Below are positions 54,188-64,000 of a stretch of DNA of 64,000 nucleotides, one piece after another. Below the pieces are notes generated by a model, which saw only the letters and a program-made list of their open reading frames with translations, was not told where the DNA came from and searched no databases. Position numbers and translations under genes: made by a program. Source of the stretch: Xiphydria camelus (Eukaryota > Arthropoda > Insecta > Hymenoptera > Xiphydriidae); the NCBI GenBank assembly GCA_963678675.1, contig OY783194.1, positions 14,677,812-14,741,811 of the forward strand, given 5' to 3'. The stretch's first letter is position 1; each line of letters begins with the position of its first letter.

Positions 54188-54589
54188 GTGAAGATTCAGG
54201 GAATTGATACTGAATGCGAGGTCGATACAGGGTCGGACGTAACTATTATTTCGGAAAAACATTGGACGAAAAACGCGGAAATAAAAAAGTTAAATGTCCA
54301 GGAGACGAATCGTCGTTTCAAATTACATCCAGGACATGTGGTTGTTCCGCTGGGCATTATTAAAGTCGAGGTTAAATATAAAGCTCTATCGACAGAATTA
54401 GATTTGTTCGTATTACCCGGTAATGGTCCGTCACTGATCGGACAAACGTGGATTCGTGCACTTGCGGTGCCAGTATCAGAGTTACTAGAGGGGACTGGGG
54501 AATCGAACATTGATTGGTTAGATAATACGGGTCATAGGGACATCGATACTATTATCAAGAATTTAGTGCAGTTTTTTCTAATGAGTTAG
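54188..54589 (+). CDS. gypsy aspartic protease
   Basis: This 133-codon frame carries VDTGSDVTIIS (active site), a beta-rich middle and the LPGNGPSLIG flap-side box typical of gypsy proteases. It continues as a protease-RT linker to a stop at 54589. The residues look intact; the frame with gag is broken. In-frame ATG start codons here are not meaningful, since the protein is normally part of Gag-Pol. Confidence 0.75.
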   Translation: MKIQGIDTECEVDTGSDVTIISEKHWTKNAEIKKLNVQETNRRFKLHPGHVVVPLGIIKVEVKYKALSTELDLFVLPGNGPSLIGQTWIRALAVPVSELLEGTGESNIDWLDNTGHRDIDTIIKNLVQFFLMS

Positions 54590-56128
54590 GGAAATATTCG
54601 AAAAGGAAATTTCAAATTCATATCAAAGATAATGTTACTCCTATTATTTGTAAACCGCGACCGATACCTTACGCTCTGCGAAATAAAGTGGAAGTTGAGA
54701 TTGATCGGTTAGTCGAAATCGGGGTTTTGAAACCTGTTGAAAGTAGTGATTCGGCAACACCAATTGTTCCGGTTTTGAAGAGCAATGGTCAAATCCGTAT
54801 ATGTGTGGGGATTATAAAGTAACGGTGAACCCACATATAAAAGTAGCCAAGACTTACGTAGATTAAATGACTGCGGGTTTACCGTTAAGAAGGAGAAATG
54901 TAAGTTTGGCAGGGAAAAAGTTGAGTTTCTAGGTTATGAATTAAATCGCGAAGGAACACACGTTTCTAAAGAAAGAGCGAAAGCAATAATTGATGCGCCC
55001 TCACCGACTGAAGTAACTCAATTAAGAGCATTCCTAGGAATGATGAATTACTATTCGAAGTTTATTAGAAATTACTCGAAGGTTGTTAACCCCCTGTATA
55101 GTTTATTGCAAAAGAATGTACCCTGGAAGTGGGATAGTTCATGTGATGAGGCTTTTCAAGCGGCAAAACAGAATCTCATAAATTCTGAGGTCTTGGCTCA
55201 TTATGATTTGAATTTACTCGTGAAGATCGCATGTGATGCATCTCCATTTGGCATTGGGGCTGTACTGTCTCATATGTATCCTGATGGATCTGAGAAGCCG
55301 ATCGCTTTTGCATCCCGTTCGTTATCGAAGGCCGAAAAGGGATATTCGCAACTAGACAAGGAAGCGTTAGGCTTGATTTTTGGAGTAAAAAAATATCACC
55401 AGTTCGTCTACGGTCGTCGTTTCATTTTAGAGACGGATCACAAGACTTTGATATACATTTTTGGTCAAACGAAAGGATTACCTCAGATGTCGGCAAATAG
55501 AGTACAGAGATGGGCCGTTTTACTGTCAGCCTATGATTATGATATTAAGTATATTAAGGGAGTTGACAACGCTCGAACGGATGGATTGTCGCGTGTACCG
55601 CTACATACTTGTGAATCGGAAAATGAGGAGAAAGAATATTCATATTTAAGTTATGTTACGGATGATGTTAGCCCGATCAACGCTGAGACGGTTAGCGAGG
55701 AAACTAATTTAGATGCGGTATTGAGTCAAGTGAAGAATTTTACGATGAATGGATGGCCGAAATTAGTTGAAGATAAGTACAAGCCATTTCAATGTCGTGA
55801 GAGGGAGCTATCGGTGGAGGAAGGATGTGTTTTGTGGGGCCATCGAGTGGTCATTCCTTCGAAATTGCGCGAAAAAATTTTAGAGGAATTACATAGCACC
55901 CACATGGGCGTAGTGCGTATGAAGGCCATTGCGCGATCATCCTTTTGGTGGCCAGGTCTCGATAATGCAATTGAAGATATCGCTAAGTCTTGGAAGCGTC
56001 ATGTAAACCAAATACGTCGTTGTAACTTAAAAACGTATGAGAGCGTGCGTAAGAATTCTACCAATAGAGGTTCCGTTCCTGCGGGAATGCCGTTACGTCG
56101 TTCTTTTCAAGAGTTGTTAAGCCCCTAG
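54590..56128 (+). pseudogene. gypsy pol: RT start, RNase H, partial integrase, two deletions
   Basis: 54590-54830 encodes the RT N-terminal boxes (EIDRLVEIGVLKPV, TPIVPVLKSNGQIR). The catalytic palm is missing at about 54830-54860, where the sequence jumps to the thumb (KEKCKFGREKVEFLGYEL). From 55040 an open frame gives the thumb and a full RNase H (CDASPFGIGAVLSH, LDKEALGLIF, ETDHKTLIYI). An integrase zinc-binding start (HSTHMGVVRMKA, SFWWPGL) follows. The integrase core is deleted near 55995, after which only C-terminal sequence remains to 56128. Neither deletion leaves an active polymerase or integrase. Confidence 0.85.
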
Positions 56129-56236
56129 TGCGACTAGGTTTGCAATGACTTGTCGAGAATAGTTCTATATAGTGTTCGAAGATAAGCGGAATGTAAACAA
56201 GTGAGCGCTATATATTCTAAATTAAGTGTGGGGGAG

Positions 56237-56463
56237 TGTAGTGTCTTTAGTAGTTTAAACCCCGGAAATGCTACTGTGTCGCCCCCTATTAATGTACGCG
56301 TATCGCGATCGCCGCGCCGCTAGTTCGACGCGTATCCGGCGAGACATCGTCGACTCTCTGTCTCCTACCGACCGCGAAGCTATTCACATGTATCACACCG
56401 GCTTTCCTACTTTTCATGTTCGTTATTAACTTTCGTTATTAAATTCTGTTGTTCTAAAATAGC
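56237..56463 (+). repeat. 3' LTR of the gypsy element, end missing
   Basis: It matches the 5' LTR from TGTAGTGTCT through TTATTAAATTCTGTTGTTCT to AAAATAG, then diverges. The last 25-30 bp including the TTACA end are absent, so it was truncated or is joined to other DNA. Confidence 0.85.
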
Positions 56464-56873
56464 AGCATGATAACTTGAAAGGCATGCGTACATATAGGGT
56501 AACACGAGTAAGAGGCTATAGTATTGTTCCGTGACAGATTTGAGGTCTAAAATTGAAGGGCTCGGGGCAACAAGGGATATAAGCCACATTTTTATTCTGA
56601 GAAAACTCAGTTTGAATATATCATTCAAATCCTGAAATCATAAAATAAGTTGGACTAATTTTGTTTTAAGTGTGTACAAACAGTTGAAGGCAGTGTTTTT
56701 GATAGTGAATATTTAATTTTAACAAATAATTTACATACCTGAAAAAAACAACATTTATTTAAAAACCAAGTGACATGACTTTTTTATAATAAAAAGAAAT
56801 ATCTATTTTTGGTATTTATAATATTTGATAATACATATAATATTTATATTTATATTATATATATGGGACATTC

Positions 56874-57972
56874 GCTTCAAGACAGCCACCTTTTTCGTGA
56901 GGGTCTCAAAAAGATCTGATTTTTATTTACATAGTCATACTTGATGAAAAAACATTACCTAAATTTTTTTAGATTTTTTTTCACGCGCCGTTAATGGTAT
57001 ACATCGATTTGAAAAATAAATTTTAACTTTAAAGTTTCAAGTATACTATTAATCTCATAAACAACTTTGTATACATGAACATTTTTTTCTTCTCAATTTT
57101 TCAAAAAAAATATATAAATTTTTTATAAGTGACATTAAAAGGCATTTTCTTACAAGAAAGTGAAAAAAACACCAAAAAATATTTTTTTCGCCAATGCGAC
57201 AGTCTCGATTTTTCTTAAAAAAAATTCAGTACATTTGAAATCAATAAAAATTGTGTAGAAAAAAATTTGGTAGTGGGAGGGATATTTCTTCATGAAGAAA
57301 AAAATTCTTTTTAAGTTTTTTCTTAAAAAAAATTTGTTTTCATCGGAAAATGTTCTTCATCCTTCTATGCATCTATGGATAGAAACATAAAGAACATTTT
57401 CAGATTTTTGAAAAAATTTTTAAGAGAAAACTTAAAAAGAATTTGTTAAAAAATCAGAAAATTTTCTTTATCCTTGTATGCATAGATGCCTAGAAGGATA
57501 CACAACATTGTCTGATTAAAAAAATTTTAAGAGACAATAACTTAAAAAGAAAATGGCCCTCCCACTACCAAATTTTTTTCTGCAGTTTTTCTTGATTTCA
57601 AATGTACTGAATTTTTTAAAGAAAAATCGACTGTCGCATTGGCGAAATAAATATTTTCTGGTTTTTTTCACTTTTTTGTGTGAAAATGCCTTTTAATGTC
57701 ACTCAAAAATTTGTGTATATTTTTTTTGAAAAATTGAGAAAAAAACAAAAATTTTCATGTATACAAAGTTGTTTATGAGATTAATAGTATACTTGAAACT
57801 TTAAAGTTAAAATTTATTTTTCAAATTGATGTATACCATTAACGGCGAATGAAAAAAATTTTAAATAATTTAGGTAATGGTTTTTCATCAAGTATGACTA
57901 TGTAAATAAAAATCAGATTTTTTTGAGACCCTGATGAAAAAGGTGGCTGTCTTGACAGAGAAAAAATGCCCC
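56874..57972. repeat. 1.1 kb near-perfect palindrome
   Basis: Two arms of about 530-550 bp (for example TTAAAGTTTCAAGTATACTA and complement) meet near 57430. The ends are GGGACATTCGCTTCAAGACA and, inverted, GGGGCATTTTTTCTCTGTCA. It looks like a fold-back element inserted in the type (d) element. AT-rich, no ORF. Confidence 0.85.
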
Positions 57973-58391
57973 ATATAATATCTATATATATTATTTATAT
58001 TTGGTACTTTATTTTGGTATAAAAAGAACATAGTTTTATATTCTACGATTAGAAGGGTAGCACTTAACAAATAGTATCAAAATTTTGGTTGCCATTCTCC
58101 TGGAACAATATTTTAATCACCCAGTAACTAGTAAATATTTTTAATGTAAAAAGGTCACAAGCCACAAATTAGAGAATCGTCTTTGTTTTTGCAAGAACAT
58201 GATTATAGCACATTGCAAACTCAGATTCATTTTCACAAGTAAACCTCAACTTTAAGAAAAGATTCAATTTTTAGTGAACAATAATTTAAATTTATTAATA
58301 TTACAGCATTCTGTTATTTTTTCTATAGAAGGGCATAAGCAATTTTTATTTCTGCATAAAGGGCACATAAGCCACTATAAAACTTACTTAC

Positions 58392-58514
58392 CGATAAATC
58401 GCTGAAGGATTCATCATCAGAAGTTGAGCTTGTTTCAACATAATCCCGGTCTTTAACTGAATCATCTGAGTCGAAATCACGATTACTATCACTTGAATTG
58501 AACTCGATTTTAGT
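58392..58514 (-). CDS. Putative acidic exon of the type (d) element
   Basis: On the minus strand AAAACAG precedes and GTAAGTAAG follows a frame encoding a run of Ser/Asp/Glu (DSNRDFDSDDSVKDRDY, then TSSTSDDESFSDLS). Transposase genes often contain such acidic linkers. A stop in the same frame just upstream fits an exon start. Alone it cannot be assigned to a family. Confidence 0.4.
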
Positions 58515-58772
58515 CTGTTTTCATTTGCACGTCCTTCCAGTCACAGTGGCCATGATGACTTTTGTGTGGCTTATAACCTTCTTGTATGAAAATAAGTACC
58601 AACTTAATAAATATACAACAACGGCATTCTCCGCTGATGGCGCCATATGTTGCAATATGTATGTAATATTTGTTGTGGCTTCTGCCTTGCATTACAGCAA
58701 TCCATCAGAGCAGAAATTTCATTTTCGCGTAAAATGTGGCTTATATACCTTGTTGCCCCGAGCCCTTCAATT

Positions 58773-59400
58773 ATCACTTTTATCCATGCAGCATTATAAG
58801 AAACAACGAAAAGTATATTGGAAGATGACAAAGACGCCAGGCTTTTAGTACTGTGACGATGACGTAATTCTACACTCCGCCGATACGTCACAACGATTTC
58901 GACCTCCATTCGGTCGTAATTACTATTCGACCACCCGACCCAAATCGGGTTAGAAAATCCATTTAAATTTAGGATTAGCATTGATAAATGAAGTGTATAA
59001 CTTCTAAAGAGTCTAAGTACTAAAAAGCTAAAGTTGGAAAAATCGACAAAAACAGGCAGATGCTTCAAAGGAATATAGTCGAGCATATCTTGCAGATTTT
59101 GGAGTTTGGGCCTCTACGTATGCTTTTACACATAGACCCTTTTTATATATATTGGGATTTGCACTTACGACTGTTTTCAAGCAAAAAATATATTTTTGCA
59201 AATATGGGACTTAGATCCTTTAGAAGTTATACTCTTCAAATAACGCCTGGTGCCTAACCCATTAATTGGAAAGGTTTCTTTTTAAAGTGGCAAGGATTTG
59301 GGTTTCCTTTTTGACGACGTATTTCGGCACATCGGCGATTTCTCGCGTTGTAAATAGTATTAGGATTTAGAGAATCGGCGAAAAATACGTCGTTGTACAT
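58773..59400. other. Unassigned spacer with a small palindrome
   Basis: A palindrome of about 80 bp (GACGACGTATTTCGGC and complement) lies at 59313-59395, next to the type (a) end at 59401. A minus frame of 160 codons at 58604-59086 is not recognised. Confidence 0.35.
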
Positions 59401-60548
59401 TCCCAGTAAACACGGTATTGTTACAGCAATGTAACAGCAATGTATCCCAATGTAACAAGGAACATCACCGGTAACTTACATGTAACTTACATGTAAGTTA
59501 TTATTTCCCACTCAGTAATGTTACCATGTTACTGAACATGTGTTGCATAACTGTTACAATTCAGTTATGTTGTCCGTACGTTATGTAATGTATGTAATGT
59601 AAACATAACATTAATATGTTATGTTACGTGCATAACATAACCGTTAAGGACTCGTAATGTTGCAGGTGTGTTGCGTAATATAACTGCAACGTATCAGCAA
59701 TTTACCAGAAAGTTACAAGTAACATTACCTGTAACTTACATGTAAGTTATTATTTCTCACTCACTAATGTTACCATGTTATGTAATATGTGTTTCACAAT
59801 ATTCCTGTGATATGAACAATTGACAAACCTGTAATGTAACTTTTATGTAGAAAGTATTATATTTATGCGCATGTTTCAATGTTACATGCACGTATATAAA
59901 TTGTTTTTTCATAGATGATATACGTGTATGTTCCATTAACCTGTACATAAATATAAAACTTCTTGCATGAAAGTTACGTTACAGATTCGTCAATATCAAG
60001 ATAATATGACTATTATCTTCATATTTTGAATACAACTGGGTGCGTATTTCAGGTTGTAAAAGGTATAGATTAATATAAATTTAAATTGAAGCCAAGATAA
60101 ATTAAAGTTCTTTATTCAATCGAAACAAATTATTGCAGTAGTATTTAATACATTATTCCTAATATGATATTTTAATAACAACAACTTTGTATTTTTTGCA
60201 AACTTTGCTGGTCGACTAGATACAATATATGTATATGCATATTAACGTATTAACTAATCGACTAGATAACAGAGGTGACCAAACATATTAAGTACTTTAT
60301 ATACTAGATGATAATAGAAAAATACTAACTGTATGAGGTACTGTAGCTCAATACAAATTGCACCGTGTGATACATAAAATATTCTATACTTGTGCCCGTA
60401 GCTTTGCCGATCTCGAAGTGACACTTAACTGCTTTAAAGACGCGTAGGTTAGCTTAAAGAATACATAAGAATAAATAAATTGGTATCAAAGAGGTAATTG
60501 AACAAAATAATGAAGAACAGAATTAAATGTACTAGTGTACTAACTAGA

Positions 60549-60939
60549 AGTCGCCGGCAGTAGCCGAGTGGTCTAAATGCTGGCCTCTCGAAGACTGCTC
60601 GGGCGATAGATCTAGGGTTCGAATCCCGGCTTGCGGAAAAATATTTTTTCCGGGATCCGGGCATCGAGCTAAGACCGGCTGTACTCGGGGTGGGGAGGGG
60701 GGGCTTCTGCATGGAGGACCCCCTTCCCCAGTGAGTGAGGACAGGGAGGGGCCCCCCCTCTGGTTGGGATACCTGGGAGGGCTAGGGGACTCCTGCATGC
60801 CATCTGCATGGAGGCCCTGGGCTCACCGGAGGTCGTGGGCGGAGGGGGGACTCCTCTCTGTCTGAGTGGCCCCAAGTGTGGCTCGGGTACAATGGTCCAA
60901 AAAAGGACTGAGTGCCCGTTAAATGCTAAGTACAGTACA
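60549..60939 (+). mobile_element. tRNA-derived SINE with 12-bp target duplication
   Basis: The head resembles a serine-type tRNA: GTAGCCGAGTGGTCTAAATG (A box), a CTCGAAG anticodon-loop-like segment and GGGTTCGAATCCCGGC (B box). A GC-rich body of about 300 bp follows with an AAGTACAGTACAG tail. The duplication GTACTAACTAGA lies at 60537-60548 and 60940-60951. The left arm shows the single uninterrupted site near 48407-48418. It would be transcribed by RNA polymerase III and use a LINE's machinery. Confidence 0.9.
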
Positions 60940-61335
60940 GTACTAACTAGAGGTAGGCAAAATCGCCAACTACTTTTGTATTGGTGAATAAGATAACGAA
61001 ATAAATGTTCCGAGGCCTGTATTTAGTTAATTTCGTATCATCTTGTACTACTTAAAATTGGAGGTACTTTTGCCCAGCTCTGCTAGATATCAAAGTGACG
61101 CGGATCTCCATTTTAATGCTGCGCACGGTGGTGTTGATTGCAAAAACTTATCGATAATATTTGTGTTTTGCCGTGAACAAATTAAATAGAAAAAGAGAAT
61201 AGAAAAGAGTTGATCAACTGATCGCTTCAACAAGATAAACAACGTGGTAAGGCAGTTCTGAGACTAGAGCAACTCTATTTATTAGAAGTATTATTACTCA
61301 AAATTGCGACTAAGTCTGACTTGCCCTCGCCATCT

Positions 61336-61481
61336 TCACTTATTTATTTTATCTTGTCTCTTTTGCTCTTTCCCTGCTTCTCGGGTGGCCCGCTGTTGGG
61401 CAAATCGGAACCAATCCGAGACGGTTTCTTCGAAATCCATTTCCTTCGACGCCGGATCTTGCTCCAAAATCGATTCTGCAA
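61336..61481 (-). other. Short conserved coding-like exon in the right arm
   Basis: Partner of 45360-45499: the same TTTGCAG acceptor, with frame KEMDFEETVSDWFRFAQQ and a stop near 61336. It differs by a few residues. The frame has survived in both arms, which hints at constraint before duplication. Confidence 0.4.
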
Positions 61482-61837
61482 ACAAATAATAAAAATTCTT
61501 AGCTGAACACGTCATCCAAATCAAGAGCACTTGGTTACTGTCCTCTTCGCAGCGTTATTCCAGCACACTTCCAGACTGAGAGATTTCCTCACTCGATTAT
61601 TATTCGTGTACACTTTACGGCGTCTGTCAGGATCTTCGATTGGCAATGAATGAGGCCCGTGATGTTTCGTGGTGGATACACACACGATACTCTCGACTGA
61701 AATAATATACATATGTTGTTCTCAATTCTAATTAATATAACATGAATAATTATGGGATGTAGTAGCATCTCGATGCCAAGAAAAGTAGTTTGCCTCCGGA
61801 CATTTCTTTGAATCGCTACTTGTTCCTGACAGCGCCC

Positions 61838-62673
61838 TTGGCAAAGTTTTCCATTGTGTGTTTAATGGTAATGAATGGGACATAAAGGTAACCAATGGGA
61901 TCGCAATGGAAATTCAGAGGGAAAAATAAACTGGCACTTTCTACCATTCAATATAAATGGGACTCCACTGGCAAATCAGTAGGAAATATTGAAAGGTATG
62001 TATTCCCATTCGTTACCAATGGAGGACCAATGGCAAGTTACTGGGAACATTCAAGTGGTATTTTGTTCCAATGGTAACTAATGGGAGTCCAATGGCAAAT
62101 AACGGAATTCCATGCGGAAGCCGGTTACGACTACATGCGTCGCGGATCGATCGCAGGAAACAGTACCGATACAGCGATATTACAGGATAATCGCAGCGAT
62201 TTTTCGGATCAGGGGAGAGCAGAGCGTGCCGCCAGCAAGAGCACGCAGGAGAAAGAGAGGAGACTGCTCTAGATTTCAAAGGAGGGCTTCAAAAAATTTG
62301 AAAGAAAAAGTAAGGTTAGGGGAAGATGGGCAGAGGAAGAGGAGATGGGGCACGCGGGGAGGATGATTCGGGCGCCGTCGGATCAGGAAAGTCGGAACAA
62401 GCCGAGGGGACTTGGACAAACAGCTAAGTAAAGTATCACTCAACAAATGGAAAATGAATGGTTATAATTGAATGGGAATTAATTCCATTTCACGAATGGT
62501 AATGTCAACGGTATGAAAACACCATTAATCGAATGGGAAAATAAATGGGATGTCGAATGGTAGTATAAGTGGGAAAGATACCATTTGCAAAACCCCATTG
62601 ATTTACCTTTGACCGACTGTCAGTGGTATCCAATGGGATTTTCTAAATGGTAATTAATGGGAGACTTAGCTAA
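61838..62673. mobile_element. CCATTGG-motif element (type b), 836 bp
   Basis: The ends TTGGCAAAGTTTTCCATT and (inverted) TTAGCTAAGTCTCCCATT match at 14 of 18 positions. An imperfect duplication (GCGCCC / GCGACC) flanks it. The left arm shows the uninterrupted site GACAGCGACCCTTTC (inverted). Words such as CCATTGG, ATGGGA and CCAATGG recur every 20-30 bp in both orientations. A more GC-rich centre (62110-62400) gives frames shared in inverse with 63050-63450. No transposase was recognised. Confidence 0.75.
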
Positions 62674-62810
62674 GGGCGACCTTTTCAATCACTTACAAAT
62701 ACTTACAAATTGTAACTCGAATTCATATTACAAATGCTTGATAATAATTATATACACGTGTTGCAATTGTGCATGATGTAAAGATGAGCTCATAACTAGC
62801 ATAACCTCCC

Positions 62811-64000
62811 TTGACTAAGTCTCCCATTAATTACCATTTTAAAAATCCCATTGGATACCAGTGAGAGTCTGTCAAAGGTAAATCAATGAGGTTTTGCCAA
62901 TGGTACCTTTCCCACTTATAACTTATACTACCATTCGACATCCCATTTATTTTCCCATTCGTTTAATGGTGTTTTCCATTCGTGAAATGGAATTAATTCC
63001 CATTCAATTATAACCATACATTTCCCATTTGTTGAATGATACTTTACTTAGGTATTTGTCCAAGACCCCCGTGGCTGCAGCCGCGCCATCTCTCTTCGCG
63101 CTTCTTGGTCTGCCTCCCCTCCGTTTTCCTTCTGGCACCTCGGTCGGTTTTCCCGCTGTCCCCTCGGCTTTTTCCGACACTCCTGATCCGACGGCGCCCG
63201 AATCATCTTCCCCGCGTGCCCCACCTCCTCTTCCTCTGCACATCTTCCCCTAACCTCACTTTTTCTTTGAACTTTTTGAAGCCCTCCTTTGAAATCTAGA
63301 GCAGTCTCCTCTCTTTCTCCTGCGTGTTCTTGCTGGCGGCACGCTCTGCTCTCCCCTGATCCGAAAAATCGCTGCGAGTATCCTGTAGTATCGCTGTATC
63401 GGCACTATTTCCCGCGATCGATCTGCGACGCGTCTAGTCGTAACCGGCTTCCTCATGGAACTCCTCATTTGTTGAATGATATTTTTATCCCATTTGATTC
63501 CCATTCGCTGGATGCAATTAATCCCATATCGCGAATAGGAATAGAAATGGCGTATAGATATCATTCAATGAATGTATTAATGAATGTATTAATGAAAATG
63601 TACATATTTATAATTATTAACCATATATTTTGCTAATATACTATGTGTAATAAATAGTTACATATTCCATTAAAGTGTCTCCACGTGCTTATTCCTTTAT
63701 TCAATTCCAATTTATTCCACCTGGTAAAAAATACCATTTAAGCTGTTCGTTACTCCACTGGACTTCCATTAATAACAAATAGGAAAAAGGTCACTTGAAT
63801 TCTCTCGATGAATTGCCATTGTGGGCAAATATTGATAACAAGTACCGAAACTTACCACTGCTATGTCCCAGTAATTTACCAGTAGATTTCCCTTTTAATA
63901 GCTAATGGGAGAAATGCCAGTAATAACGAATGGGACCTTTTGAGTGTTCCAAGTTATTTTCCATTGGACTCCCATTAATAAACATTGGAACAAAATAGCA
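62811..64000. mobile_element. Type (b) element, second copy in inverse orientation, cut by window end
   Basis: It starts TTGACTAAGTCTCCCATT, another version of the type (b) end. The sequence is the reverse complement of the element at 61838-62673, including the GC-rich centre at about 63050-63450 (frames with VADRSREIVPIQRYYRI shared by both copies). The far end is beyond 64000. It carries a longer GC-rich centre than the first copy. Confidence 0.7.

Larger units (their letters stand above)
52424..56463 (+). mobile_element. gypsy retrotransposon with two LTRs, internally deleted
   Basis: The LTRs at 52424-52677 and 56237-56463 are about 93% identical by eye. A TGGCGACGAGG primer-binding-like site follows the first LTR, and a GTGTGGGGGAG polypurine tract precedes the second. 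Between them lie a repeated leader, gag, protease, RNase H and partial integrase. The RT palm and integrase core are deleted. The 3' LTR lacks its last 25-30 bp. No clear target-site duplication was seen. It is non-autonomous and fairly young by LTR identity. Confidence 0.9.
56551..58772 (-). mobile_element. ATAAGCCACA-motif element (type d), about 2.2 kb
   Basis: AATTGAAGGGCTCGGGGCAA at 56551 pairs with the complement ending at 58772, about 45 bp. The ends contain ATATAAGCCACA, and related words (ATAAGCC, GGCTTAT, AAGCCAC) recur at about 58158, 58370, 58565 and 58671. The interior holds a 1.1 kb palindrome and an acidic exon on the minus strand. No transposase core was found. Confidence 0.6.
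59401..62808. repeat. Right arm of the large inverted duplication
   Basis: Reverse complement of 44872-49895. It starts CCCAGTAAACACGGTATTG (type a end) and ends with the complement of GAGGTTATGCTAG. It carries the SINE at 60549-60939 and the type (b) element at 61838-62673, both missing from the left arm, and it lacks the left arm's pogo-type element and MITE. Identity is roughly 90% or more by eye. Confidence 0.85.

Noticed and set aside
60549..60640. A genuine tRNA gene
   Set aside because: A and B boxes are present, but the acceptor arm does not close and the sequence continues into a 391-bp unit with a target duplication, so it is a SINE head.
60449..60875. Pro/Arg-rich frames on the minus strand
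   Set aside because: They lie within the GC-rich body of the SINE and are not coding.
61304..61506. Plus-strand frames of 61 codons in the right arm and their partners in the left arm at 45164-45531
   Set aside because: They are antisense to the better-supported exon-like frame with a splice acceptor; both cannot be coding and the other strand has the splice signal.
63004..63636. Arg/Gly-rich frames in the type (b) copy
   Set aside because: They are shared with the inverted copy at 62110-62366 because the DNA is duplicated; composition-driven, with no recognised domain.

Overview
This is a eukaryotic, almost certainly insect, genomic window that is mostly transposable-element (TE) DNA. The one host gene I can support is a zinc (M1-family) aminopeptidase N on the minus strand. 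Four exons are visible: 51480-51779 (GAMEN motif), 50253-50437 (HExxH plus 18 residues plus E zinc site), 50005-50161 and 25572-25653. All have proper splice sites and compatible phases. The intron between 50005 and 25653 is about 24.4 kb and is packed with nested TEs. Earlier and later exons were not found and probably lie outside the window. The insect call rests on the aminopeptidase and the TE repertoire (pogo/Tigger, PIF/Harbinger, Helitron, gypsy, an RNase-H-bearing LINE, a tRNA-derived SINE). An ant or other hymenopteran is my guess and is not proven.

Layout. 1-7.0 kb: fold-back elements and a 3.77 kb pogo/Tigger-like element with 886 bp inverted arms, a long transposase ORF and a small divergent ORF. 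7.0-9.4 kb: GC-rich DNA and a DUF7869-like coding fragment. 9.8-13.4 kb: dispersed repeats, palindromes, a GTTGGCAACA array and a MITE inside a GGTA microsatellite. 13.5-16.4 kb: a decayed gypsy element (minus strand) whose gag is split by a Harbinger-type element, itself split by a TA-target MITE. 16.4-17.5 kb: Helitron-like copy 1. 18-25 kb: further Helitron, gypsy and endonuclease fragments and fold-backs.

25.6 kb: aminopeptidase exon. 26-34 kb: a knot of tandem and inverted repeats. 34.2-39.0 kb: a LINE (minus) with gag, endonuclease, reverse transcriptase and RNase H. 40-45 kb: motif-rich elements, Helitron-like copy 2 and several MITEs. 44.9-49.9 kb and 59.4-62.8 kb are inverted copies of one sequence that flank the other three aminopeptidase exons. 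The left copy carries an apparently intact 2.55 kb pogo-type element with a 590-aa transposase, plus a MITE. The right copy carries a SINE and another element. Because each insertion is absent from the other copy, the exact empty sites can be read.

52.4-56.5 kb: a gypsy element with both LTRs and a repeated leader, but with the reverse transcriptase and integrase cores deleted. 56.5-58.8 kb: an element with ATAAGCCACA-type repeats and a 1.1 kb palindrome.

The most unusual theme is that at least five elements here carry dense, element-specific short motifs, near or inside their terminal repeats and again internally: GTAACAT, CCATTGG, CAGGTCTA, ATAAGCCACA and CCCAATATGGCC. Only the last is tied to a recognisable transposase in this window.
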